Assembly: GCF_021134715.1 (NCBI RefSeq)
Contig: NC_060021.1
Location: 930,001-994,000, forward strand
Length of the DNA: 64,000 bases
From: Daphnia pulex
Taxonomy: Eukaryota > Arthropoda > Branchiopoda > Diplostraca > Daphniidae
Direction of reading: 5' to 3'
Shown: positions 15,960 through 25,958 of the stretch, in pieces
Position numbering within the stretch: the stretch's first letter is position 1
Layout: each line of letters opens with the position of its first letter
The notes under the pieces: model-generated
The model's input: the letters and a program-made list of their open reading frames with translations, nothing else
Database searches by the model: none
Told to the model about the DNA's origin: nothing
Translations under genes and position numbers: made by a program

Positions 15960-16326
15960 TGTTGCTAAAATATTTGTTTCACTTGTTAGAACCATTTCTT
16001 TATTACAGGATATGTAAATCGATGTCCAATACACCATTTTGAGTCTTTTGAATAAATTTATTCATAAAACAATTCACGAAGAAATAGTTTTAGAAAAATG
16101 TTCATAGAAAATCTTCTAGGAACTTCGAAAAAACACTTTTATGAGATTGAAGTTGCTATAATATTTATTTCACTTGTTAAAACCATTTCTTAAACACAGG
16201 ATGTGTAAATTGATGTCTAATACACCATTTCAAGTCTATTGAATCAATAAATTCATAGAGCAATTGATAAAGAAAAAAGTTTTAAGAAAAATGCAAAACT
16301 TAGCTAAGCATACCTGGCCTAAGCTC
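15960..16326. repeat. Highly decayed satellite monomers beyond the hexamer tract
   Basis: Segments such as ACAGGATATGTAAATCGATG, GTCCAATACACCATTTTGAG and AGAAAATCTTCTAGGAACTT are clear but eroded versions of satellite monomer blocks in the same order. The array therefore once reached at least 16.3 kb and the hexamer tract lies within it. Confidence 0.8.
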
Positions 16327-16371
<45 letters not shown>

Positions 16372-16374
16372 TTG
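16327..16374. repeat. Second short (CCTGAG)n tract
   Basis: Eight near-perfect hexamers followed by CTTGATGTTGCTAAAATATT, the same 3' flank (about 35 bp) that follows the larger tract at 15960. The hexamer and its right flank were therefore duplicated together. Nothing satellite-like is seen beyond about 16410. Confidence 0.85.
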
Positions 16375-16409
16375 ATGTTGCTAAAATATTTGTTTCACTT
16401 GTTAGAACT

Positions 16410-18300
16410 TGTGACAAGAATTTTGGCACTCAAAATTTATTTTCTTTTCTTCCTTTATAAACATTAAATTATTTATGAACATATTTGAAATAAATCCTTA
16501 TTAAAGAGTTATTTCATCAAATATTTTTCACTTCCTACTTCACTCGAGCACTGGCATTGACATAGGTAGAGGGGAGCCTAAGCCAAGTGTTCAAGGCTAA
16601 GACGTTGAAGGGGTGGGGGGAGACGCGTTCAAGGCTGAGCCGCTGAAGGGGGGATCGAGTTAGGAGGGAAAATTGGCGAAGAAAACACGGAAATTTGTAA
16701 ATTTTTTTTATTAACGGCATTTGTGAAGCGAAAATGATATTTGTAACAAATGCACTTTATAGTTAAGACCAAGGGGAATATGTCTACGAAATAATATGGG
16801 GAAAGCTTGATTAGAGACATGCTGCCCATCACTGTCATCCAACTGTACAGATTCACCATCTAAATTACAATAAAATATCCTTAGTCAATTATCGATAGAA
16901 ATTCTGTAGATGGCTTACTTCCTCATCAATGGCAATTTGTACACAGCAAAAGTGAGTCGTACAAACTCTGTCCTGTGTTAACAATGGGGAAAGCTTGATT
17001 AGAGACATGCTGCCCATCACTGTCATCCAACTGTACAGATTCACCATCTAAATTACAATAAACTATCATTAGTCAACTATATTTAACAATAATTCGTTAA
17101 GTTTCTAAAAAAAATAGTTTAAACACACGAGACAAAGTCGGTTCAGTGCTTTTATGCTGCAGGACTTGACACATTTTCTCTAGATCATTTCTCTTACGTA
17201 TCTCTTTCTTCAACATGGTTTAGCAAGACAATGTCATAAGACCTATTAATTGAACAATTGATTAATTCAACAAACGCACTTTTTGTAGACTTGCAAAAAT
17301 GTATTACTACCATAACGTAGATTAACCGCCATTCGAACACGAACAACTCGGAACTTTGTTTCTGGAAGAACGCTCACTAATTCAGCGTTGCCGTTGATTT
17401 ACTTTTTGTGTTTTGTAATGTTAACCATGTATTTTTGGGGCTTACAACTACCAAAATTTTGGGGTTTTGGTGAGAACAGCGGACTTCGTGCCAATAACCA
17501 CGAAAATTTAGGCTACATACGAAAATTTCGGGGGCGTTCCGTTTTTTTCGTGGTTGGCAACCCCGAAAATTTAGTAACCGTTTTAACAGTGTGTCCGGCC
17601 CGCCTTGAGATTTGGTGGCCTCTTCTCTTGGCAAACGCCAATGTCTCCCAATGTCCCAATGGTGAATGGTACCATGGGACGGGTGCCCCGCGTTTTCTCA
17701 TTTTGTATTCGTCTTCTCAACCATTCAATTGAACGATTGAATTAGTTATTGCGACTAAAAATAATCACCTTACATTTCTTTCTTCTGTTATCGATACAAA
17801 CTATGAAGTAAAACGGTGCAGTGGGGAACCGCCCCAAATGCTCATGTTGCATTCGTCGCAACATTTCAATTCGGTTAGTATGATTAAAAATAAAAAAAAT
17901 TATCAATACTTCATGTGTAACCCACAGCCAAAGCTAAATTCCTAAATTTTCAAAGACTGTGTCATCACACAATGTGTCAACCCCCAATTTAAATTAAACG
18001 CGCCGCTAGATGTCAGTAAGCGAAGGACTTATGTTGTACAGGCTAGTTTTCACGATCCGCTGAACGGATTGTGATTATTTTAGTATCAACTAGTCCGTCT
18101 CATAAAGCCTAACTTCACCTACCCACCACAGACAAGATTCAAGAAAGAATTTGCACGAAACCCGCAAAAAGACCAAAAACCCGCCCTAATAACACCCCCC
18201 AGGACCCTCTTGGAAGCCAAGAGGGAATAAAGGAGTACTTCTTATTCCTACTTCATGCCTTTCCTATCCCTAACACAGGCGCATCTGCTTCAGCACGCAG
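16410..18300. other. Intergenic region with exon-like duplicated segment
   Basis: No complete gene was found. A segment of about 95 bp occurs twice in direct orientation (16796-16891 and 16984-17079) with only a few differences. On the minus strand each copy begins after a TTTATTGTAATTTAG acceptor-like run and then stays open, with a frame reading SVQLDDSDGQHVSNQAFP. A second exon-like block on the minus strand (16919-16972) reads RVCTTHFCCVQIAIDEE, flanked by AG and GTAAGC. The splice phases of these blocks do not join cleanly, so I take them as remnants of an unrecognised gene. The stretch 17430-17620 holds repeated CGAAAATTT motifs of unknown nature. Confidence 0.35.
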
Positions 18301-18428
18301 TGTTGCCAGATAAAACGGCTCAATAAAAAAGACCCTGAAGAGCCCTATAGAAACATTTATTATTAACCTTGAACAGAGCTATAGGGCTCTTCGGGATCTG
18401 TTTTATTTAGCCGATTTATCTGGCAACG
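18301..18428. repeat. Imperfect inverted repeat (foldback, MITE-like)
   Basis: The left arm 18301-18350 (starting TGTTGCCAGATAAAACGGCT) and the right arm 18379-18428 are reverse complements with a handful of mismatches, around a 28-bp spacer. The spacer AGAAACATTTATTATTAACC is nearly identical to a sequence at 20279-20303, downstream of the ribokinase stop codon. The element lies about 190 bp upstream of the ribokinase start. A miniature inverted-repeat element is likely; no target-site duplication was established. Confidence 0.7.
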
Positions 18429-18619
18429 CAGCATGGTTCGAGACTTTTTTGAGGGAAGAACGGGGAGAAGAGGGAGAATGGGACGAATGGGGGAGAAGAG
18501 GAAACGTGGGTCCCCTTTTTTTTTCGTACGCCCTCCTCCCTCCCACTCGTCCCATTAAAGGTCCCAGGTAAAGTGAAGCTGAAAAGTGCGACAAACTAAT
18601 TTTAGACCTTTCAAAAGAA

Positions 18620-19939
18620 ATGGAAAAACATTCAACCCAGGTTGTTGTTGTGGGCTCCTTCATGTCTGATGTTGTCACGTAACTTGAATTTTGTAAGTTG
18701 TGCTTGTTGAATTTGAATCCATTTTTTTTTACAGGTATGTAAACCGTTTGCCAAATGGAGGAGAAACAATTATTGGAAGCCAACTAGTTTTGTGCTGTGG
18801 TGGTAAAGGAGCAAATCAGTGTGTCACTGCTGCTCGTTTAGGTGCTAAAACATCTATGGTTGGAAAGGTATTGTGGACTGTTCCCAATGAAAAAAAGACA
18901 TGGCTGATTATATTTTTATTTGAACAGTTAGGAAAAGATTCTTTTGGAGAAGAGCACTTGAAAACCATGACAACTGAGAGGGTAGACACAACTCACATAA
19001 CTTTCACAGATGAAGCATTGACAGGTGTAGGTCAGCTGACTGTTTTACCCGATGGAAAAAATAGAGTGATCACCGTAAGCGGAGCTAATGCATACCTGAC
19101 CGTCGACGATATTATATCCGCAAAGACGATGATTTCTACTGCCCAAGTGATGTTGTGTGAAAATCAAATTGAAAAGGAGACAGCGCTAGCTGCTCTTCAG
19201 ATGGCGAATGATTTGGGAGGTATATTACTCTACATGTTTGCAAGGTGTATCGTTCAACATTAAAACGGTTGTGTTTTATTTGTAGTTCTAACAATACTGA
19301 ATGCTGCACCTGCCTGTTCTGATTTGGATGCAAAGTTTTTTAAGCTCAGTGACATATTTTGTGTCAATGAAACTGAGGTAAAAGGAATGTTGAAGTTGAT
19401 TATAATTTTCTCGCTTTTGAAATCGCGGCGACTTGTTTTTCTTGCTGTATGCTAAATGTAATTTTGATCCGACAGGCTGAAGTAACGAGTGGACTTCCAG
19501 TTCGATCTTTAGACGAAGCTGCTGCTTCAGCAAGGTGTTTGTTGGAGAAAGGTTGTAAGAATCACGTACTGATTACACTGGGAGATCAAGGCGCTGTTTT
19601 GCTGTCTAGACAAGATGCGAATAAACCTGTTCATATAAAGACGCCTAACGTGTCTGCGATTGACACCACTGTAATTACTATATTTTTAGTTGAATGCTAT
19701 TTAATTAATAAGTCATAAAAAGTTTGATACAAATTATAGTTCATCTAACTTGTCTTGTGTAGGGAGCTGGAGACTGTTTTCTAGGAGCATTGGCGTTTTT
19801 CCTTGCAACGCGCCCGGAACTTTCTCTCGTTAAAGCAATAGAATATGCCTGTGTTGTATCTTCAGTGAGCGTACAACGTAATGGGACTCAACCTAGCTTC
19901 CCCAAATGGAATGAATTGTCTGAATTATTTCCTCTTTAA
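18620..19939 (+). CDS. RBKS: Ribokinase
   Basis: Phosphorylates D-ribose to ribose-5-phosphate in the cytosol. It belongs to the PfkB sugar-kinase family. The model has six exons: 18620-18678, 18735-18867, 18928-19219, 19286-19377, 19476-19670 and 19763-19939. All joins are GT-AG and in phase; the product is about 315 residues, the usual length for animal ribokinases. Visible hallmarks are the N-terminal strand VVVVGSFMSDVV, the first PfkB signature (GGKGANQCVTAARLGA), which contributes to the ribose site, the middle motif VLTILNAAPA, and the anion-hole motif DTTGAGD, in which the last Asp is the catalytic base. DTT ends exon 5 and GAGD opens exon 6. The sequence tracks human RBKS closely from end to end. 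The start at 18620 is the first ATG in frame and matches the family N-terminus. The upstream region carries the foldback element at 18301-18428. Confidence 0.95.
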
Positions 19940-20410
19940 TTATGGCGGGCATGGCATCTTTTTCAAAAATTATTTTGTGTTAATAAAAATGAAATAATTA
20001 ATTAAGGAAAACGTTATTTGTTTTGTAGTTAACCCAGTAAACAATTATATACATCTAAAAATGTAACCGTAAATACAAAAATAAAAATATAAAAATGTTC
20101 CGGTTGCGATTTAAATTGTTTAAGTGTATTTCTTTGCATGGCTTAAATTGTACACATGGTTACCTTTTTTTATTTTAAGAAGAATCTTTAATCTTTTAAT
20201 CTCAATTATAATGTTATTATAAATTCTTGTGAAATGTGTGAATGAATGGAATAAATGAATAAAGTTGAAGTTCCTTGTAGAAACATTTATTATTAAACTT
20301 GAATAACAATGAAAATATCCAAAAAATAAAAAAAACATATAGCAAACTTTGATCTTTTATTTGTGTTAATAAAGTGTAAAAGTAGCATTATGAGAGCGAA
20401 AAAAATTATC
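19940..20410. other. AT-rich intergenic region
   Basis: The 3' flank of ribokinase with AATAAA-like signals (for example near 20080). It contains a short relic (20279-20303) of the sequence found in the spacer of the 18301-18428 foldback. No gene is seen. Confidence 0.6.
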
Positions 20411-20482
20411 CTCCCCGACGGGGAATTGAACCCCGGTCTCCCGCGTGACAGGCGGGGATACTGACCACTATACTATCGAGGA
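20411..20482 (-). tRNA. tRNA-Asp (GTC), copy 1
   Basis: A 72-nt gene. The acceptor stem TCCTCGA pairs with TCGGGGA and leaves discriminator G. The anticodon loop CTGTCAC gives anticodon GTC, and the T-arm GGTTCAATTCC matches the B box. A T-run follows the 3' end, consistent with a Pol III terminator. This copy differs from the other two in the D loop (TGGTCAGT instead of TGGTGAGT). Confidence 0.95.
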
Positions 20483-20691
20483 CTTGGCGAGTCCGAAAAG
20501 TTACTTCAAAACATTTTTCAAAATAAGGAAACTCTCCTTTGAATGGGCAGGAAAGAAAAATTTCGGGTGCCAGGACAACGAAGAGAAACCAACCGCTAGC
20601 ACTCAGAACTCGACAGAATAATAAGAAACGATAAATATGGTATATGTCTAATGGAAGAAGATCTAAATCTTAAAAAACTCAAAAAGTAATC

Positions 20692-20763
20692 CTCCCCGAC
20701 GGGGAATTGAACCCCGGTCTCCCGCGTGACAGGCGGGGATACTCACCACTATACTATCGAGGA
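20692..20763 (-). tRNA. tRNA-Asp (GTC), copy 2
   Basis: Same 72-nt structure as the preceding copy, with D loop TGGTGAGT. The spacer to copy 1 is a diverged repeat of the spacer to copy 3 (shared blocks such as GGGCAGGAAAGAAAAAT and CGAAGAGAAACCAACC). The three genes therefore arose by tandem duplication of a unit of about 270-280 bp. Confidence 0.95.
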
Positions 20764-20961
20764 CTTGTCAAGTCCTAAATGTTACTTGAAAACATTTCTT
20801 CAACCTTTGACAGGGCAGGAAAGAAAAATATCGGGTGCCAGGACGACGAAGAGAAACCAACCACTAGCAATGAGAACTCGATAGAATAATAAGAGACGAT
20901 TAACAGTGTATATGTCTATTAATAGCGGAATGCATATTGTATAAAAGTTCAAAAAAATATC

Positions 20962-21033
20962 CTCCCCGACGGGGAATTGAACCCCGGTCTCCCGCGTGAC
21001 AGGCGGGGATACTCACCACTATACTATCGAGGA
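20962..21033 (-). tRNA. tRNA-Asp (GTC), copy 3
   Basis: Identical in the mature region to copy 2 and followed on its own strand by a run of seven T residues. It is the upstream-most gene of the tandem triplet. Confidence 0.95.
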
Positions 21034-22449
21034 TATTTATCTCAAAGAAAAATAAACAAAACATTTTTGAGTACAGTAGGAAGTTGAGATTATTAAAAAT
21101 TCCAAGTCGTTTTAAATCGCTTCAAACAAAACAAATGATTTTTGTATTTTCCAATATTTTTCTATCGATCACATTTTTACTACATAAATGATTCTGCTAA
21201 AAAGAGCCAGTTGTCCGGTTACAGCCGGTTCCAAACCCTTATACTGCCTGGTTACAGCTAGGTCTTACAGTATCTAAAAAGCGTACTTGTGAAAGACGAA
21301 TGCAAGGGCATAGTTGTATTATTACAAGCTGCAAGTCGTTCGCGCCACATTTCAGGAAAAATGTAAAGGTAATAGTAACGCCGGTTGTTGCCTTGTTGGA
21401 TCGGATGGTGAGATGGGAGGAGGGGAATATGGAATACTAGTAAATTCCTTTGTTTCTCCCCGAAAAAAAAAACAGCGATGAAAATTGAGGCAATTTTCAC
21501 TCATTTATGAAATCTCACTTTCTTATCAAACCATCAACGCGTGCTATCGGTTAATTAACTTATGTCTAGAGCACACCGAGGAGCACACGCGGTTAAATTT
21601 GCCGTTGATACTAAAAACCAGTTATGTTATTTCTTTATCTGATTAACCACCATAGCCTCATGCCACATAATCGTCGTTTCCATCACTTCGCGTCTGATGC
21701 AAACTTATAAGATCTTAGGTGTTATGATCTCGTATGAGGAAATGACGTGTGATCTGCTTTTATTGTCTAGATTTTACTTGGATTTTACGATATTTTATAG
21801 CTATGAACTTTAGGGCGCTTTAGGGCAACATGCGGTGATCAACAAGTGATCAATCAGCCAGAAAATGGCTGTTTATTGTTAATAAGCTGGTTATTACTTA
21901 CTACTGACTCTTTTTGTTAAACTTTTTAATACTAGAAAATGTAGTCAGCATTAGCCACAATTATTGTGTTGTTTGCTATAATTTGATAAACATGGATTAA
22001 AAATATGTATTGCATGCGTCGATTGCATGTGAGACAAGGTTTTGTAAAATCCAGTAAAAAGTCAAGAATTTTCCACCGACACAGACTAAATACGAGAAAA
22101 TCTAGTAAGTATTAATCTTCATGGAATATAATACCAGTTATCGAGATAAAGCACGGCGGATATTATTTACGGGATTATTTAATGTTTTTTAAATATATTT
22201 CAATAGAATTTAATTGTGTACCTGTACCCGTATAACGTCATTTGTGGAAAAAGTAATCCTATTTTTTCACCTTTAACATATATTTTCTAAATGCTTTAAT
22301 CAACTAAGTAACACCACCGAAATTTGTTACAGCCATGCCGATGAACCCTATGCCGCAATGACATTCAATTAATGCGGCCATTAAAATTGAGATAAGCGGA
22401 CACATATTGCACAAGATGTCTTATATGATTGCTCATTGCTGGGCCTACC
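21034..22449. other. Intergenic region upstream of the first LPMO
   Basis: AT-rich, with no gene-like open frame. A GATA-type motif (GAGATAAGC, near 22389) lies about 60 bp upstream of the TATA box and may be a regulatory site for the LPMO gene. This is an inference from motif and position only. Confidence 0.45.
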
Positions 22450-22458
22450 TATATAAAG
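22450..22458 (+). promoter_or_regulatory. TATA box of AA15 LPMO gene 1
   Basis: TATATAAAG lies 73 bp upstream of the start codon at 22531, a normal distance for a TATA-driven, highly expressed arthropod gene with a short leader. Confidence 0.6.
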
Positions 22459-22530
22459 TGCCACTCTTTAAATCAACGAATATATTGTAGATGAAAAATT
22501 TTCTCGTGAAAATCAAGTTACAGCTTGAAA

Positions 22531-23483
22531 ATGGAACAGAAAGCTTTAGTATTTCGAGTATTTCCATCAGTTTTGGTCGTTTTGCTGGTGGTAGTGATTG
22601 CTCCAACACTCGTAGTCGGTCATGGGATGATGCTGAGTCCACCGCAACGATCATCGATGTTTAGGCTTGGCTTTAAAGTACCTCCTAACTACAACGACAA
22701 CGGTCTAAATTGCGGAGGATTCGGGGTAATCAATTATTTAACTGGTTTAATTGTTTCCATTTTTTAAAATGTTTTTAAAATTAGTATAATCGACCGAATG
22801 TGGATTTTAAGGTTTTTACCTTCATATGTTTTAATATAGGTTCAATATAATGACATTAATAAAGGGCGATGCGGGGAATGCGGAGACGAATGGAGTTTAC
22901 CCCGTCCAAGACCCAACGACGAAGGAGGTCAATACGGCACAGGAATTAAAGGGAAAACTTATTACCAAGGATCAGTAAACGAAATTTCCGTTATTATTTC
23001 TATCGATTTCTATTTCCATTTAATTTTGAACATGATTTGAATGATTTGCTGTGTGCAGATTATTGACATTACAGTTAACATATCGTCGAATCACAAGGGA
23101 TATTTCGAGTTTCGATTATGCCCAAAGAGTTCGGCCAGCGAATTAGTTACGCAAGAGTGTCTAAACGCCAACTTGCTGAAAATGACCGATGACACGACAA
23201 GGTTTTACCTTCCATCTCAAGAGTCGAAACCTTACTTTCCCAGAGTTAAACTGCCTGCTGGGTTGATTTGCGAAAATTGTGTGCTACAATGGCTGTATAA
23301 TACAGGTACCATACAGGTTAATTCGTACAATATAACTATTGAAATAATAAAATTTTCATGTTTGCAACAAACAATTGTTCACCAGGAAATTCGTGGGGCG
23401 TATGCGCAAATGGGACTGGTGCACTTGGATGTGGCAATCAGGAGACGTTTGTCAACTGCGCTGATATAAGCATATTACCCTAG
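22531..23483 (+). CDS. AA15 lytic polysaccharide monooxygenase 1 (secreted, copper-dependent)
   Basis: Oxidative cleavage of chitin or cellulose by a secreted mono-copper enzyme. The gene has four exons: 22531-22725, 22840-22974, 23059-23305 and 23386-23483. The product is 224 residues. A 30-residue signal peptide ending VVG leaves an N-terminal His (HGMMLSPPQRSS), required because the mature His1 amino group binds copper. The second brace His is H122 (mature about 92) in SSNHKGYFEFRLCP. Cysteines such as CGECGDEW and CENCVLQW follow the AA15 pattern. The C-terminal motif QETFVNCADI places Phe at mature position about 184, where many AA15 enzymes have an axial Tyr. Length (about 194 mature residues, no extra binding module) matches single-domain AA15. 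The database name is often chitin-binding type-4 domain protein. Its neighbour is a paralog on the opposite strand, tail to tail. Confidence 0.93.
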
Positions 23484-23771
23484 AGAAAATGTCTTCTCAA
23501 TTCAGACTGGATATCAGGGAGCATCATATTACATCATGGAATTTCAGATTTTCCTTGACGACGCTTACAGACTGTATCACCAAGAAACAATACTAAACAT
23601 AGCACCCCTTAAAATTCATGTATTTTTATCATGCATGTGTACCCTAATTCATGAATATATTACACGAGATATAGACCGCAAATTTCCAAAATAATTTTTG
23701 TAACGCTACAATTGCGTAATTTTAATCCAAGAATTTAATTAAATGGAAAATAAAATTCTCGAATTGAGGTT

Positions 23772-24732
23772 TTATCGAATTGCAATATCTGCGCAGTTGA
23801 CGTAAGTTTCTTGGTCACCGCACCCGTAATCTGTTGTACCATCTCCGCAATCTCCAACTCTCCCACCTTTATGATGTCACAGAATAATAATTTTAAAAAA
23901 AGAATCCGTGAAATTATAATTCACTTGACAAGGAGAAAAAACAGCACCAAAATTTCTCAAATGGATATTATGTAAAATAGTCACCTCCTCTGTAGTACCA
24001 CTGAAGGACACAATTTTCGCAGGAAATAGCAGCCGGTAGTTGGACTTGCACTATGAACAGAACTTCGACAATATTCTGATCGACAGTAAATCTGGTCGTT
24101 CCGTCAATGAGTGTTAGCAAGTTTTGATCTAAACAATCTTGAGTGACCAATTCCTCAGCCGAGCTCTTGGGACACAAGCGGAATTCAAAATACCCAAGGT
24201 GGCTGATGTTCAAGTTAATCGTGACGTCAATGACCTAAAAGATAAGGCGAAGAAGAACAGTATAATAAGGATTAGACGAACTAGAAAATGCGGACAAATG
24301 TCTTCATCTAATTTAAAAATTCAAATAACGGGAGAGAGTTAAAAATGATATCTCTTACACTTCCTTGTTCGTACACTCGACCAATCGTCCCGGTACCGTA
24401 GAGCCCACCTTCGTCATTTTGACGAGGGCGAGGATCGCTCCAAATGTCGCCACATTCACCACAGCGCCCTTGATTAACATCATCGTATTGAATCTGTGAA
24501 TTAAAGTTATAAATAATACATTAATTAATTGCTATTGTGGTGCAGAATTTCTGATATTTACCCCAACGTATCCACAGCTGAGGAAGTTGTCCATTGTATT
24601 GACGGGCGTTTCATAACCAAATCTCCACATGGACGATCGCTGCGGCGGGTCGAACATCATACCATGACCAACTACATCATTTGTTGAAAACGAAAGGACC
24701 AGCAGCAAGACTGAGAAAATAATAACTCGCAT
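23772..24732 (-). CDS. AA15 lytic polysaccharide monooxygenase 2 (secreted, copper-dependent)
   Basis: Paralog of the preceding gene, on the other strand, with stop codons 288 bp apart. Exons in transcript order: 24562-24732, 24359-24493, 23985-24234 and 23772-23866. The product is 216 residues. Intron positions and phases equal those of gene 1 (exon 2 is 135 nt in both). The signal peptide of 22 residues ends DVVG, followed by mature HGMMFDPPQRSS. The brace His lies in NISHLGYFEFRLCP (mature about 92), and the C-terminal motif QETYVNCADI keeps Tyr at the axial position, unlike gene 1. The region before that motif is also different (GRVGDCGDGTTDYGC instead of NSWGVCANGTGALGC). A role in digesting algal or detrital polysaccharide, or in cuticle turnover, is possible; the substrate cannot be told from sequence. 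Confidence 0.93.
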
Positions 24733-24831
24733 GTTGATGCTTGTTGTCCAGAGCAGTAGTTAGAGTAAACTATAAGCTAGGGTATTGATCGAGCAGAGGT
24801 GTTAACATAACCAATTTCTTATCAATCACAA

Positions 24832-24840
24832 ATTTATATA
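24832..24840 (-). promoter_or_regulatory. TATA box of AA15 LPMO gene 2
   Basis: TATATAAAT on the minus strand lies about 100 bp upstream of the start at 24732. A TGATAAG GATA-type motif follows it by about 10 bp. The first LPMO gene also has a GATA-type motif near its TATA box, so the two may share control; this is an inference. Confidence 0.5.
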
Positions 24841-25958
24841 ACATTATTATTTATTTATTTTTCATTTTTGCTTTTATCTCTACTTAAAATGGGACTGGAA
24901 ATGGGATACATATGGCGTAACGGCATTCATACAGATTTGGAGAAAATGTTACGTAAACACATTTTATTTAAAAATTATGTAAAACAGTATTACTACGGTA
25001 CTAATAATTTAAATCAAATTGATAAAGATAGAAATAGAATATTGAAGGAGACGTAGGGGATTCACTGCCATTATATATCAAATAATAATGGTTGAATACA
25101 TAATCATTTAATTTCAAAAACAAAAACAAAAAAACACACGGATCACAGAAGAGTTTGAACCAGATTAGATCAATTTTGACCTTTGTGTGGTGTCAGTGTT
25201 CACCCAGATACCATACTGTCCATGCAAAGTCATTGTTTAAATAGTTATCGACATATGTAGTAAACAAACTGAAAATAGTAGTACTTAAGCTTTACCGTAT
25301 TCCCCTTCCCAATAACGTTTCGCGCAAACCGAGTTTAATGTAACATCCTATGATACAAAAAATTGAGCAGAGATTTTCACTATATGAGAACTTCCTGTTT
25401 ACAATATCCCGCTCTTCCTGATTTCTTCTGACATTTTTCGCTGTGCTGTATAGTCCCATCCGCCACAAGCGTTAAGTAGAGGAATTGTTTTTAGAAATTT
25501 GTTTAAAAAAAAACTGCGCAAACTCTGAAATTAAAAAAGAAACGATGACTACAATTCGCCGAACCTTTCATATATGTGAATCTCTGAAATCAAATAAAAT
25601 TAAAAAACCTAAATAATAATTTTTAAAAAATCAATGTTCAAACTTCCAACACAAATTACGGTTACAATAAGACGTACGTAGCTGGATAGACATAATAAAA
25701 TTGTGTTCTTCACAAACATGTCGCATCACGCATGACATACTTTACAAAAAGACTTGTACCCTAGTTACTATCAGTATCAATTGGAGGATAGAATGGATAA
25801 AACCGTCAACGGGTATTGTTATAGCGTTTAAAGCATAGTCAAAAATACTTGAACCAAAGAAATTAATAAAAGCAATATATGTTTCAATTACTGAAGATTC
25901 GTTCTTTCTAAGCTAAGCTTGATTGTAAAAAGTACGGCTTCTTGCCTTCTTCCAAGGG
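24841..25958. other. Intergenic region, no gene seen
   Basis: AT-rich DNA with only short, low-complexity open frames on either strand. I see no RNA gene or repeat family that I recognise. Confidence 0.5.

Noticed and set aside
23320-23470. In-frame read-through past the LPMO exon 3 donor
   Set aside because: The continuous frame yields no AA15 sequence; splicing 23305 to 23386 restores the conserved CADI motif.
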